A stretch of DNA of 46,217 nt from Candidatus Poseidoniaceae archaeon (GCA_028821785.1 JAPKFC010000005.1:1-46217), one strand, 5' to 3'; positions 1 to 9,425 are shown, numbered from the stretch's first letter. Notes: generated from the letters alone by a model not told the origin. Numbers and translations: made by a program.

Positions 1-2
1 GA

Positions 3-479
3 TTATTCACTGTTTACTTGGGCGCAATCGATGACCAAGGAAATGACAATAATATCTCTATTACTGTAAGAATTGAAAAACAAATTATCTGGAGTGACCA
101 AAGTACTGATGATCCACGAGAAATGAATATTGATACCCAACCAGATTGTGAATGTCAACCTCCTGAGTTCATCCAAATTGAATCAACTATTACTAATCCT
201 GATAATGGGGTTGGTCCTTTTGGAGGAGGTGCACAGGATACTGTTTCTTGGCACTTGAATGACCCAGATGAAGTGGAACAAGGCACTCATAGCGAAATCA
301 TTGGTGAAGGACAAGATGCTTCATGGAATTATGACCAATACAATGTGATGAAAGGTATTTGGATTCTATCGGTTGTAATCGACCAAGGAACTGACAATAT
401 TGATGTTGACCACGATGTGACTATCAAATATCTTGCCGAAGAGAGTGAACCTAATCCTTTCCCTGCTGGCGAAGAGTGA
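3..479 (+). CDS. C-terminal end of a secreted/surface protein (partial)
   Basis: The reading frame is open from the first bases of the window to the TGA at 477-479, so this is the 3' end of a longer gene whose start lies outside. About 158 residues are visible. They are acidic, rich in Asn, Asp, Thr and Ser and almost free of Lys and Arg, as in exported proteins of marine archaea. A short Cys pair (CEC) lies near the middle. There is no transmembrane helix at the C-terminus, which ends in an acidic, Pro-containing tail. The alternation of Trp and aromatic residues with beta-prone stretches suggests a beta-sandwich repeat, but no family is recognised. A TTG at 18 could be read as a start, but the upstream codons are open and fit the same composition, so I treat it as internal. 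Confidence 0.75.
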   Translation, partial: LFTVYLGAIDDQGNDNNISITVRIEKQIIWSDQSTDDPREMNIDTQPDCECQPPEFIQIESTITNPDNGVGPFGGGAQDTVSWHLNDPDEVEQGTHSEIIGEGQDASWNYDQYNVMKGIWILSVVIDQGTDNIDVDHDVTIKYLAEESEPNPFPAGEE

Positions 480-691
480 TTTACTGTTCCTTTAGAGTGA
501 ATAATTACTCAAAACGAAAATGATTGATTTCAGTTTCAGTTTGGGTGAATCTGAAGTGAAAGTGAAAATATAGTTCTTAGTGATGCCTTTAGCGGCTCAA
601 TTTCTTCGCTCATAATGGTGATTTAATTTAATGCCCCGTTTCGTTTCTTCATATACCATTGGTGCTACAGAGTAGTTTGGAAGTGAACGAA
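480..691. other. Intergenic region upstream of radA
   Basis: This 212-base AT-rich gap lies between the end of the partial surface protein gene and radA. AT-rich blocks around 618-632 and 645-656 are possible archaeal TATA elements for radA. A Shine-Dalgarno-like GGAAGTGA sits at 679-686, five bases before the chosen ATG. No RNA gene or convincing extra coding frame was seen. Confidence 0.4.
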
Positions 692-1726
692 ATGGCGACC
701 AAAGCGAAGAAAAATACGAAAATTGAAATAGAAAAGAATGAAGAGGTGCTGGATGAACCAATCCCATTAATGGCACTAGATGAAGAGGGGGAGGCGAAGA
801 TAGACGAGCTTCCTGGCGTAGGTCCTGCGACCGCAGAAAAATTGCGAGAAGCTGGATTTGACAACCTCCTATCACTGGCTGTAATGGCACCTGGTGACTT
901 AGCAGAACAAGCAGAATTAGGCGAAGCAGTTGCTGCCAAAATAATATCTGCAGCAAAGAGAATGGCTAATATCGGCGGATTTATTTCTGGTGAAGCACTA
1001 TTGGAGCGAAGACGCCAAGTACAGAAATTACGCAGTAGGGTCCAATCTATTGACGACCTATTAGGCGGCGGTTTTGAAACTCAGGCACTTGTTGAAGTAT
1101 ACGGAGAATTTGGTTCAGGTAAGACCCAAATCGGACATCAACTTGCAGTAAATTGCACCCTTCCTGTCGAAGAAGGTGGTCTTGACGGAGATGTTTTCTA
1201 TATTGATACTGAAGATACTTTTCGCCCAGAGCGAATTACTCAAATGGCCCGTGGCTATGGATTAGACCCGGATAAAGTTCTTGCACGAATCCATGTAGCA
1301 AGAGCATACAATTCCGATCACCAAATGCTTCTCGCTGAGGAGATCAAGAGAATGAGTAAGGGATTAAATGTCAAAATGATTATTGTTGATTCTTTAACAA
1401 GTCATTTCAGAGCCGAATATATTGGTCGAGGAATGCTGGCAAATAGGCAACAAAAGCTCAACCGCCACCTGAAGGACTTGAAACAATTAGCAACTGTCAA
1501 TAATGCACTAATTCTAGTTACTAACCAAGTTCACTCAAAACCAGATGCAATGTGGGGAGATCCTACAAAACCGATTGGTGGGCACATTCTTGCTCACGCA
1601 TCAACATTCAGATTGTACTTGCGTAAAGCAAAGGCTGGAAGAAGAATTGCACGCTTAGTGGACTCTCCTAACTTACCTGATGGCGAATGTGTTTATCAGG
1701 TGACTCAAGAAGGACTTCGTGACTGA
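692..1726 (+). CDS. radA: DNA repair and recombination protein RadA
   Basis: RadA is the archaeal RecA/Rad51-family recombinase, which forms filaments on single-stranded DNA and drives ATP-dependent strand exchange. After a short Lys/Glu-rich leader, the N-terminus has a helix-hairpin-helix region ([18 protein letters not shown]), the DNA-binding domain typical of RadA and Rad51. The Walker A motif GEFGSGKTQ lies near residues 137-145 and Walker B ([12 protein letters not shown]) near 229-240. The C-terminal part keeps the NQV and [10 protein letters not shown] motifs of the family. Length (344 residues) is normal. The ATG at 692 is chosen because GGAAGTGA precedes it by five bases; a TTG at 659 would add 11 unlikely residues. 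ftsZ follows 89 bases downstream on the same strand. The assignment is secure. Confidence 0.97.
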   Translation: MATKAKKNTKIEIEKNEEVLDEPIPLMALDEEGEAKIDELPGVGPATAEKLREAGFDNLLSLAVMAPGDLAEQAELGEAVAAKIISAAKRMANIGGFISGEALLERRRQVQKLRSRVQSIDDLLGGGFETQALVEVYGEFGSGKTQIGHQLAVNCTLPVEEGGLDGDVFYIDTEDTFRPERITQMARGYGLDPDKVLARIHVARAYNSDHQMLLAEEIKRMSKGLNVKMIIVDSLTSHFRAEYIGRGMLANRQQKLNRHLKDLKQLATVNNALILVTNQVHSKPDAMWGDPTKPIGGHILAHASTFRLYLRKAKAGRRIARLVDSPNLPDGECVYQVTQEGLRD

Positions 1727-1815
1727 TTCCGAAAATTGCAAAAGCTATCAAAACTCCATTGTGAGGGTATATTTGAAGCGGTATCTTCAAGGGCACTTGA
1801 GAGAGCATAACGTAT

Positions 1816-2946
1816 ATGCGTCATCTTATTGAACGTGTTCTCGAACTTTCCGACGAAGAACAGACCAAGCCATCAGCAAATATTCCACCGATTGGAACTG
1901 GTGATGAAGCCGAATTGAAAGCCTTGTTAGAATCACTACAACCAAGAATAAGAGTTTACGGTGTTGGTGGAGCAGGATGCAACGCAATCAACCGTTTATT
2001 TGAAGAAGATTTGTTTGAATCAGAATATGTTACTGGCTATGCGATCAACACAGATGCACAAGCATTGTTGATGTCGCCAATCAAGAATAAAGTTCTGATC
2101 GGACGAACTGCAAGGGGTAGAGGTGCTGGCGGTGACCCAACCAAAGGTGAAGCTGCAGCATTAGAGTCGGAAATCTCATTGCGTAAAATTACAAACGATA
2201 CTCAACTTGCCATTATTACAGCAGGAATGGGTGGTGGCTCTGGAACCGGAGCAGCAGGACATATCGCTCGATTAGCAAAGAAGCAAGGAGCGATGACAAT
2301 TGCAGTAGTAACTTATCCATTCAAGTCAGAGGGATCTCTTAGGAAGCAAAATGCAGAGTGGGGATTAGAACGTCTACGCGAGCATTGCGATACCATCCTG
2401 GTTATTCCTAATGAAAGGCTATTGGAAATTGAAGGTGTAAAGAATCTACCAATTGCCAGCGCTTTTAGAGTCGGAGATGAATTACTGGTTCGTTCAATCA
2501 CTGGTGTAACTGAATTGTTGACTACTGATGGAATGGTAAACCTCGACTTTGAAGATTTGCGCGCAGTAATCAATTCGGGTAGCGGTGTTGCTATGATTGG
2601 TTTGGGTGCTGCTTCTGGCAAAAACAGGGCTGAAGAGGCTACTTTGGAGGCTTTGAACTCACCATTACTGGAAATTGATACTACCGATGCAAGAGGTGCA
2701 CTGATCAATGTCGTTGGTGGAAGTTCACTAACGCTCGGTGAAGCGGAACGCTGCGCACAAATAATTCAAGAAAAAGTCAGTCCACATGCCAAGATAATTT
2801 GGGGTGCTGCTGTTGATGAATCACTTGGTGAAGATATACGGGTAATGCTAGTATTGACTGGAGTAAAGAGTGACCAGATACATGGTGCCAGTGAAAACCG
2901 CCAACTTAGAGCGCTACGAAATCGACAAATTGAATTCGTAAACTGA
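1816..2946 (+). CDS. ftsZ: Cell division protein FtsZ (FtsZ1 type)
   Basis: FtsZ is the tubulin-like GTPase that polymerises at mid-cell during division. The glycine-rich start of the nucleotide fold, GVGGAGCNAINR, is near residue 49. The tubulin signature GGGSGTGAAG is near residue 139, and the T7-loop region (NLDFEDLRAVI) is present. The about 40-residue N-terminal extension and the C-terminal segment ending in LVLTGVKSDQI resemble the archaeal FtsZ1 subgroup as I remember the Methanocaldococcus protein. The short basic C-terminus (ENRQLRALRNRQIEFVN) is the likely tail for binding division partners. Start is the ATG at 1816; no strong Shine-Dalgarno is seen, though GAGAG lies about 10 bases upstream. 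Its stop lies two bases from the convergent next gene. Confidence 0.96.
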   Translation: MRHLIERVLELSDEEQTKPSANIPPIGTGDEAELKALLESLQPRIRVYGVGGAGCNAINRLFEEDLFESEYVTGYAINTDAQALLMSPIKNKVLIGRTARGRGAGGDPTKGEAAALESEISLRKITNDTQLAIITAGMGGGSGTGAAGHIARLAKKQGAMTIAVVTYPFKSEGSLRKQNAEWGLERLREHCDTILVIPNERLLEIEGVKNLPIASAFRVGDELLVRSITGVTELLTTDGMVNLDFEDLRAVINSGSGVAMIGLGAASGKNRAEEATLEALNSPLLEIDTTDARGALINVVGGSSLTLGEAERCAQIIQEKVSPHAKIIWGAAVDESLGEDIRVMLVLTGVKSDQIHGASENRQLRALRNRQIEFVN

Positions 2947-2948
2947 GT

Positions 2949-3593
2949 TCATTTAGTTGAATAATAAAATAACCCAACTAGGGAAATTACTGCGAATAAT
3001 AGTAGTGCGATTTCGCTATTTTGAATCTCATCCGAATAGTTAGGAGATTCTCCAATGACTCCTGTATATCCTTCACCTGCTACTGCAGTTGAGTAATAAT
3101 TCCAAGCATCTCCTGTTGATTGTTCATTGGAATTTACTGCATTACCATGCACTACAAAATTGACTACCGAATCATTAGAACTAGGCGCGGTCCAAGAGAA
3201 ATTCCACTGCCTATACTGATTTCCTGAAGATGTATGAGTATAGCCCTCGTTGATTACTTGTGCACTATCATTATCTGCAAAGATAACTGTTCCCTCATTT
3301 ACTGTTAATCTAAATCCGCCTATTCGCGCATTTTCTTCGTCCGAGATTTCAATTGAACTATTGATAATTATAGACATCTCGTAACTATTGTTTGCCGCCC
3401 ATTCCTGTGGAATGCCGTCAATTATTACTGAAGTTGATTGTGATTTTGCGCCATGACATAGACAACCATCATCGCCGATGTCTCCGACTCCCGATGGAAC
3501 GCTATGTGCCAACGGTGATGAAAATAATAGAATAAAAAATAGTAATGAAACCAATAATTTATTTCTATTGGCTCTCATTATTATCAAGCGCAT
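2949..3593 (-). CDS. Membrane-anchored reeler-like protein with one CxxCH heme motif
   Basis: This 214-residue protein begins with a signal peptide or TM segment (residues about 11-31, LVSLLFFILLFSSPLAHS) and ends with a second hydrophobic helix (ALLLFAVISLVGLFYYS), so it is exported and held by the C-terminus. Just after the signal peptide comes GDDGCLCHG, a CxxCH motif that in c-type cytochromes covalently binds heme. The rest matches by eye the pattern of the reeler-like 'choice-of-anchor V' domain: GGFRLTVNEGT, then YTHTSSG, then a W-rich FSWTAP segment, then VVHGNAVNSNEQSTGD. The role may be electron transfer or metal handling at the surface, but this is inference. GGAGAG a few bases before the ATG at 3593 sets the start. 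It lies downstream of the osmC-like gene on the same strand, 60 bases away. Confidence 0.8.
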   Translation of the reverse strand: MRLIIMRANRNKLLVSLLFFILLFSSPLAHSVPSGVGDIGDDGCLCHGAKSQSTSVIIDGIPQEWAANNSYEMSIIINSSIEISDEENARIGGFRLTVNEGTVIFADNDSAQVINEGYTHTSSGNQYRQWNFSWTAPSSNDSVVNFVVHGNAVNSNEQSTGDAWNYYSTAVAGEGYTGVIGESPNYSDEIQNSEIALLLFAVISLVGLFYYSTK

Positions 3594-3653
3594 TTCACTC
3601 TCTCCAAATATGAACTTATTTTGTAATATTCAATTCGTATGCAAACAGGTAAC

Positions 3654-4037
3654 TCAATTATGAATCTCTACTCTCCAAGTAATTTCTACAGATCGGTTGA
3701 ACATATTTGAGACACTACAATATTTTTCATGGCTCTTTGCTACGACTCGTTCTACAAGTTTCTGCGGAACATCTCCTGTGACATGGTATACCATTTCTAT
3801 TGATGTGAAAACCCGTGGGGAGTTTTCTGCTCTCTCGCTATCCAATTCGACCCAAACTTTGGAAAATTGTCGCTCCTTCAAGCCGATTACGACGTCGACC
3901 AAAGAGCACGCACCAATCATTTGCAGCGTTACTTGCATAGGACTGGGCCCTTCTTCCCAATCCAAATCGAGACTCTGTCCATTGGAATTAGTACATTTCA
4001 ACCCATGTTGGCCAAACCATTCAACCTTGCTCTGCAT
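3654..4037 (-). CDS. OsmC/Ohr-family peroxiredoxin-like protein
   Basis: The 127-residue product has the layout of the OsmC family, small thiol peroxidases or hydroperoxide reductases acting in the cytoplasm. A first cysteine lies in the central helix (MIGACSLVDVV, where family members have a GGCxxxDVV-like motif). A second lies in the C-terminal helix (SHEKYCSVSNM, matching the KYCSV motif). The spacing of these two cysteines fits the catalytic pair. It is closer to the shorter YhfA-like members than to Ohr, which have different flanking residues. The start is the ATG at 4037; GGTAGTG just upstream is a weak Shine-Dalgarno candidate. The gene is divergent from icd and co-directional with the CxxCH protein. 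Confidence 0.88.
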   Translation of the reverse strand: MQSKVEWFGQHGLKCTNSNGQSLDLDWEEGPSPMQVTLQMIGACSLVDVVIGLKERQFSKVWVELDSERAENSPRVFTSIEMVYHVTGDVPQKLVERVVAKSHEKYCSVSNMFNRSVEITWRVEIHN

Positions 4038-4129
4038 GACACTACCATGCCGCCACAGGTTTTGAAATGCTTGTACACATTATCACCAATCGGGCGGTTG
4101 ATTCTTGAAGGGGATGCCGGTGGCTCAGC

Positions 4130-5365
4130 ATGAGTGCTATGTCTGGAACTGCAATAACTATGGAAAATGGACTTCTTAATGTACCGAATAATCCAGTTAT
4201 CCATTATATCGAAGGCGACGGTATCGGAATTGACATCACCCCAGTAATGATGAAAGTAGTCAATGCTTCAATTGAAAAAGCATATTCTGGTCAAAAGCAA
4301 ATAGTTTGGTCAGAAGTATTGGCTGGTGAAAAAGCGTTCAAGGCAACCGGTGAATGGTTACCTGAGGAAACTCTTGATGCAATGCGCACTGGATTAGTAT
4401 CAATAAAAGGACCACTCACTACACCAGTTGGCGGTGGAATTCGTTCTCTCAATGTTGCGCTTAGGCAAAAATTGGATCTGTATGCTTGTGTTAGGCCAGT
4501 ACGCTGGTATGAAGGAACTCCATCTCCAGTGAAGTCTCCAGAAAATGTTGATATGATTATTTTCCGTGAAAATTCAGAAGATGTATATGCGGGAATTGAA
4601 TGGGAAGCAGGTTCTCCTGAAGTCAAGAAGGTCATCGATTTCTTACAAAATGAAATGGGAGTTGACAAAATACGTTTCCCTAATACTTCAGGAATTGGAA
4701 TAAAGCCTGTTAGTCAAGAAGGGACTGCTCGTATAGTAAGAGCTGCAATCAAATATGCAGTTGATAACGACAAAGAAAGCGTCACTTTAGTTCACAAGGG
4801 TAACATTATGAAATTCACAGAGGGTGGATTCCGTGACTGGGGATACCAATTAGCAAAGGATGAATTTGGTGCGAGTGAACTTGATGGAGGGCCATGGTGC
4901 ACTCTTACAAATCCCAAAACTGGTAATACCATCATAATCAAGGATGTTATTGCAGATGCAATGCTTCAGCAAATCATTCTAAGGCCTTCAGAATATGGCG
5001 TCTTAACAACTATGAATCTCAATGGAGATTACATCTCTGATGCATTGGCTGCACAAGTTGGTGGAATCGGAATTGCCCCTGGTGCCAATATCAATTACGA
5101 CAATGGCATTGCAATATTTGAGGCGACTCATGGAACTGCTCCAAAGTATACTGGAATGAACAAAGTCAACCCTGGCTCACTCATCCTATCTGCTGAAATG
5201 ATGCTTCGGCACATGGAATGGCATGAGGCTGCTGACCTGATTGTGAAGGGAATGGAAGGAGCAATCTCTGCTGCTACAGTCACATACGACTTCGAGCGTT
5301 TGATGGATGGTGCTACTCTATTGTCATGTAGTGATTTCGGAGATGCTATGATCGCCCATATGTAA
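4130..5365 (+). CDS. icd: NADP-dependent isocitrate dehydrogenase
   Basis: This enzyme converts isocitrate to 2-oxoglutarate and CO2 in the citric acid cycle. The 411-residue sequence closely follows the Escherichia coli type. Visible blocks include the N-terminal [16 protein letters not shown], the phospho-switch serine region [32 protein letters not shown], and [17 protein letters not shown]. The segment [16 protein letters not shown] keeps the Lys-Tyr pair, and the later [11 protein letters not shown] keeps the Tyr and Arg, that give NADP rather than NAD preference in E. coli. Three nearby ATG codons (4130, 4139, 4160) are possible starts; 4130 is kept because a GGTGG lies seven bases upstream. 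The gene is convergent with the next one. Confidence 0.97.
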   Translation: MSAMSGTAITMENGLLNVPNNPVIHYIEGDGIGIDITPVMMKVVNASIEKAYSGQKQIVWSEVLAGEKAFKATGEWLPEETLDAMRTGLVSIKGPLTTPVGGGIRSLNVALRQKLDLYACVRPVRWYEGTPSPVKSPENVDMIIFRENSEDVYAGIEWEAGSPEVKKVIDFLQNEMGVDKIRFPNTSGIGIKPVSQEGTARIVRAAIKYAVDNDKESVTLVHKGNIMKFTEGGFRDWGYQLAKDEFGASELDGGPWCTLTNPKTGNTIIIKDVIADAMLQQIILRPSEYGVLTTMNLNGDYISDALAAQVGGIGIAPGANINYDNGIAIFEATHGTAPKYTGMNKVNPGSLILSAEMMLRHMEWHEAADLIVKGMEGAISAATVTYDFERLMDGATLLSCSDFGDAMIAHM

Positions 5366-5406
5366 TCATAATATTCACAATCGTAGAATTATGAGCGGTT
5401 ATTTCA

Positions 5407-5420
5407 CTTAACCTGTTAAG
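5407..5420. terminator. Short inverted repeat between convergent genes, possible terminator
   Basis: CTTAAC and GTTAAG form a 6-base inverted repeat with a 2-base centre in the 65-base gap between the convergent icd and PIN-protein genes. The location suits a bidirectional transcript end. No strong T-run follows, so the call is tentative. Confidence 0.25.
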
Positions 5421-5430
5421 GATAAATCAT

Positions 5431-8400
5431 TCATGTGCGAATCCATAGATTTAGAGTTCTGCTATTCTTAGCAACTCCGAATCCAAATCGTTCTTCGAAT
5501 GCTCTTGCGACCATAGTAAAGTCTCCATCACGGGTAGCGATTAAAACTGTACCAATTCCACGTAATGGTTGGTCTGCTAAGTGCGTTGCAATTTTGATAA
5601 TATCAATATCTGGTGCTTCTGGATAGATGTCTCTATCCTCAATTATTGTTCGCAACGGTTTTCCCCTTGTACGCTTCATAGCGGTCAATTCTTCGTATAT
5701 GTCAGTATACTCTAAGAGGAATTTGTTTACTGCTTCGGTGTTTTCTGGATTATTGGAATCGACTTCTGCATGTAAATCAAGAGGCTTCCATGTGCTGAAA
5801 TCTGATATTACACTTTCAACCAATTCAGAAACTACTTCTTTTGTTAGAACTGATTCTAATATTTGTGGCGAAACTAATGAATCTGAAAATCGACTTTTTA
5901 GTCTATCAATCCCCTTAGCCAAAGATCTCAGCTCAGATTGAACTATCTTGGGTAGCCACAATTTGACTCTATCGTCCTTAGCCCGATTTAGAAGAACATT
6001 ATGGAAATTTCCAACCCCTGTGATGTCCAGGCTGGCATCAGCACTCAATTCAAGACGAATGGCTAATCTTTGGACCAATGAATCAATCAGAATATTTGTA
6101 TCAACAATTACCAATGGAGTCAATTTTAAATGTCGCAGATATCGTCTCTTGGAAGTAGTTATTTGGTTCTTATATTGGGTGAATAAGGTACGTTCAGAGT
6201 CAGCCAATAAGCCCAATTCAGTAGGAGTGAATTTACCTGAGCTTTGTGCTCTTTCTAAGAACATTAATCCATCGATTGCTTTCTCTTCAGCAGTATTATG
6301 TGCTAAAGTGTAGACTTCTTGCGGTGTTGGATTACCTTGCATCAGTTGAATGAATAGGGTGTCTGAAGAGTTTCTTTGTCTACGACGATTCTTTTGTAAT
6401 GAATTAAATGCTGCTGTAACCCTTCCTGCGAACGGCTCACGCGGTAAAGGACGCGGGTGTTCAAGATGATATGATCTTAGCAAATCCAATTCGTCATCTG
6501 CAAAATATTTACGTTGGTGTTGCTCCATTTCACCTTCGGCGTTTTCTTCACTAACCATTTTTGTCCTTTGTACAAATTCTTTGAGTATTTTTGTTGCTTC
6601 GTCGGTTTTTTGATAAGTTGCGGTAAAAGATACTCGAAGATAAAGTTGGAAGCGGCGCGTTAATGCTGTTTTTAAGGCTGGTTGAGCCTCTAATAGTTCA
6701 ATTGCTTCTTTCCATTGTGAAGCGAATGCTAGATGAATCAAAGCCTTGCGATATAGCATGATAGAATGTTCATAATCAAAATCTTCATGATCTCCTGCCT
6801 TTCTATAATCTCTTGCAGAATTCAATTCATCCCCTTTAGATGCTGAAACCGCCGCTCTTGTTAGAGTGTGCCAAGGAGATAATGGATTATTAATTTGGTA
6901 CCATGCTACAAGTGATGGTAATCCAATATCATGCTCCAAAACAAGATGGCGTACAGTGTGAATTAGGCCAGTGGAGATATTATTTGCCTCTAGAATTGAG
7001 TCGAGTGTAGTTATGGCTTCGGCATCTTGATTTCCATTTTGTAACATTAAACCAACGCGGTTCAATCTCAAAGTTGAAATTACTGAATTGAACAAGTTTT
7101 GTTCCATCAAACTTAGACTCACTGCTTCCACGCAAGTACTCAAATCATCAAGGCTTTTTGAGGAGGCTATCCCATCACCGCCATCTTTGAGTGCTTGGCG
7201 GATTTCGCCAAATGCTTTCAAGCCGCCTTTGTCTAATAACGAAGTGAGACGTTCATCGTCGATGGTGGAGCCTTCCAATAACATCAAGAGCGCTTGTGAT
7301 GTGCTAGAAAATGTGTCTGGAGCAATAGTATTATGAATATGAGTTAATGCTATTTTTCTTGATTCTCTAACACTCTCCCATAGTTCATTCTCCTTACCAG
7401 CGGCAAGAATATGGGCGACGAAAAGTGTTTCATATGGATGAGCAATAGCCAGTAACTCGTCATTTGTGATTATTTTGGCCAACCTTCGCAATTCCATTGT
7501 TTGTGTGAATAGTGGAATTGCTACAACAATTACTTGTTCCCACGCTTCACCATCAAAATCCTGCAATATCTTCACTGCCAAGTTTCTAGAATTAACATCA
7601 ATAGATTGGGAAGAAGAAATTTGGATAAGTGCCATTTCATCTAGGTGAGGTATCTGTTGATTCAACCATTCAATCGCTGAATCTCCTGGTAAATCTGCAA
7701 GTAGAGGTAGCAGGGTAGTAAGATCCGCACCAGATTCTAATTGTAATGAAATCAATACCTCAACAGCATCTTGGCCCTTTCCTTCTCTATGTAATGCGGA
7801 TAGTCTCCACCATTGTAACTCTTCAATTTGAGATTGTTTTGAGTCTCCTTGACGTAGGATTTCAAGACCGTTATTCAATTCGTCACTTGATAAATCTCCT
7901 GCACTTGCAGGAGGGTTTCGCCAAGCAAATAATCGGCGGGCTTGGGATAATGAATCATCTCCAGTAATACTGCGGCTTTGTTGCCAATCGTTGACTACGC
8001 CGCTCTTTAATTGTGAATAATCTGATAATTCGGCTGCTAATTCAGAGTCTGACTTAGCCAATTCTTTCAATGACTCACTCGCATCCGAACCACTTGCCAA
8101 CTGTAATAGAACACTGATAATCGAAGAAGGTCCAGTTAAATTCAACAGTTCAGGGTCAACCTTCAAGTTTCTTTGATTCTTTAACTGACTAGCGACTTTT
8201 TGATATGCGACATGGATTGTTGCATCGTTTGAAGAGCTGGTTAATGTGCTCAAAACCGTTGCTAATTCTTTACTATTTTCAACATCAATTCTTCCGAGCG
8301 AAGTTTTTATTTTAGCACTGGTTTGCTTCTTGACCTTTGCCTTAGGGAAACCTGCAAATATTCCTAGAACTCCAGTTTTTTCACCGATGGAAACCCATAC

Positions 8401-8832
8401 TGGATGTACTCCTTTTTCTAAACATGAATCGCGGAGGGATGCTTCGGTTGAATTCCAATCGTCATCCCAGTCATCACTTTTGAGGAGTTTATGCACCAGT
8501 AAAGTTGCAAGACGGTATGAGTCACTTCCTGAATCTGCCAGCAAGGCCTCCTGTGGAGAAGGTATCCAATCTAGTGGATCTGATGATGATGTACCGCGTC
8601 CTCCGCGACGGCGATTGCGGCGGCCTACAGACTTCTTACGGGACGGGGTGTTTTCGTCTTCATCTACTGCAGGTACTTCCATTTCATCTATCGCTAGATA
8701 GACAAATGTTCTGAACGGCTTATCAAGCATTTTCCATTCAGCAAGCTTTGAAATTATAATTTGCCGTTTGTTTTTCGGCACATTGGTCTGGAATGCTTTG
8801 TCGAGGCAGATTTTCATGAGGTTTTCCGGCAT
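5431..8832 (-). CDS. Giant helical protein with C-terminal PIN-like nuclease domain
   Basis: The 1133-residue product has no signal peptide or TM helix and should be cytoplasmic. Near residues 60-75 is a very basic stretch (RKKSVGRRNRRRGGRG) suited to RNA or DNA binding. Residues about 100-880 are a long, Leu-rich, mostly helical region with recurring helix pairs, resembling a TPR/HEAT-like solenoid although no clear unit is seen. From about residue 905 comes a PIN-like domain: VIVDTNILID (first Asp), QSELRSLAKG (Glu), PDIDIIKIATHLA (Asp), IATRDGDF (Asp), which together give the acidic metal site of PIN ribonucleases. ATG at 8832 is chosen because GGGGTGAG lies about five bases upstream; a start at 8865 would add 11 residues. 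No named family is recognised. RNA processing or surveillance is an inference. Confidence 0.85.
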   Translation of the reverse strand: MPENLMKICLDKAFQTNVPKNKRQIIISKLAEWKMLDKPFRTFVYLAIDEMEVPAVDEDENTPSRKKSVGRRNRRRGGRGTSSSDPLDWIPSPQEALLADSGSDSYRLATLLVHKLLKSDDWDDDWNSTEASLRDSCLEKGVHPVWVSIGEKTGVLGIFAGFPKAKVKKQTSAKIKTSLGRIDVENSKELATVLSTLTSSSNDATIHVAYQKVASQLKNQRNLKVDPELLNLTGPSSIISVLLQLASGSDASESLKELAKSDSELAAELSDYSQLKSGVVNDWQQSRSITGDDSLSQARRLFAWRNPPASAGDLSSDELNNGLEILRQGDSKQSQIEELQWWRLSALHREGKGQDAVEVLISLQLESGADLTTLLPLLADLPGDSAIEWLNQQIPHLDEMALIQISSSQSIDVNSRNLAVKILQDFDGEAWEQVIVVAIPLFTQTMELRRLAKIITNDELLAIAHPYETLFVAHILAAGKENELWESVRESRKIALTHIHNTIAPDTFSSTSQALLMLLEGSTIDDERLTSLLDKGGLKAFGEIRQALKDGGDGIASSKSLDDLSTCVEAVSLSLMEQNLFNSVISTLRLNRVGLMLQNGNQDAEAITTLDSILEANNISTGLIHTVRHLVLEHDIGLPSLVAWYQINNPLSPWHTLTRAAVSASKGDELNSARDYRKAGDHEDFDYEHSIMLYRKALIHLAFASQWKEAIELLEAQPALKTALTRRFQLYLRVSFTATYQKTDEATKILKEFVQRTKMVSEENAEGEMEQHQRKYFADDELDLLRSYHLEHPRPLPREPFAGRVTAAFNSLQKNRRRQRNSSDTLFIQLMQGNPTPQEVYTLAHNTAEEKAIDGLMFLERAQSSGKFTPTELGLLADSERTLFTQYKNQITTSKRRYLRHLKLTPLVIVDTNILIDSLVQRLAIRLELSADASLDITGVGNFHNVLLNRAKDDRVKLWLPKIVQSELRSLAKGIDRLKSRFSDSLVSPQILESVLTKEVVSELVESVISDFSTWKPLDLHAEVDSNNPENTEAVNKFLLEYTDIYEELTAMKRTRGKPLRTIIEDRDIYPEAPDIDIIKIATHLADQPLRGIGTVLIATRDGDFTMVARAFEERFGFGVAKNSRTLNLWIRT

Positions 8833-8837
8833 TATCT

Positions 8838-8852
8838 CACCCCTACGGGGTG
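8838..8852 (-). promoter_or_regulatory. Palindrome overlapping the ribosome binding site of the PIN protein
   Basis: CACCCC-TAC-GGGGTG forms a perfect 6+6 base inverted repeat with a 3-base centre. On the coding (minus) strand its 3' arm, GGGGTG, runs directly into the Shine-Dalgarno sequence before the ATG at 8832. It could be a protein operator or an RNA hairpin that hides the ribosome site. Confidence 0.4.
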
Positions 8853-8957
8853 GTCGCTGTGCCACCTGTCTTTCAATGCACCGCCGGATATTCGTAGATG
8901 GTTATGACAAAATCAAACTATGAGGTTCGCCACAGCATAACATAACGGGGTAGTAGT

Positions 8958-9425
8958 TTGGACATTGTTAGACTCATTGCATTACTTCTGCACCCCCTTT
9001 TGGCATCTAGCCTTGTGGCTTGGATTTGGTGGCAATACTCTTGGAAAAAGACGTCTCGTGAACTGAAGGGTGAAGAACGCGCCGAGCACCTTAGAATGCA
9101 CGAACAGAGGGGAGAAAAACTGCTATGGGCTGCGATAATAGTGGCGTTGGTAGCAGTTGCTGGAAGAGCGATTGCTGGCTGGAGAACTCATGGCGATTTC
9201 ACAGCAGAAATTTGGCCAACCAGCATCCATGGAATTACCGGCCCCATTGGAATTGTAATTCTTTGGCAACTTTCTAGAATGGGTAAAAAGGCAAAAATTG
9301 CTCGTGAACAGGGTAATTCTTTTTCACATTTAAAACTGAAACACGGAAGAATGGCAGATATAGTTGTTGCATTAGTATTCATTCATGCTTTTCTTGGTTT
9401 TCTCTATATCTTTGCAGTTCTTTGA
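8958..9425 (+). CDS. Small polytopic membrane protein with conserved-looking histidines
   Basis: The 155-residue protein has about four hydrophobic helices (roughly residues 4-25, 55-73, 90-107 and 135-154). Histidines sit near helix ends: LLHPLLA, HGITGPIG, KLKHGRM and FIHAFLG. This layout recalls DUF4079 and cytochrome-b561-like four-helix membrane proteins that hold heme between His pairs, but the match is by eye only. The start is the TTG at 8958, with GGGG about eight bases upstream; no closer ATG exists before residue about 47. It is followed 59 bases later by the MMPL transporter on the same strand and may share its transcript. Confidence 0.75.
   Translation: MDIVRLIALLLHPLLASSLVAWIWWQYSWKKTSRELKGEERAEHLRMHEQRGEKLLWAAIIVALVAVAGRAIAGWRTHGDFTAEIWPTSIHGITGPIGIVILWQLSRMGKKAKIAREQGNSFSHLKLKHGRMADIVVALVFIHAFLGFLYIFAVL

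Noticed and set aside
649-956. Overlapping minus-strand frames opposite the start of radA
   Set aside because: They are antisense to a clearly coding radA, have no family match and show Ser/Pro/Leu-rich composition typical of shadow frames.
8246-8701. 151-codon plus-strand frame opposite the PIN protein gene
   Set aside because: It is antisense to a long intact coding frame and its composition mirrors the Glu/Asp/Lys-rich opposite strand. No start signal or family pattern was seen.
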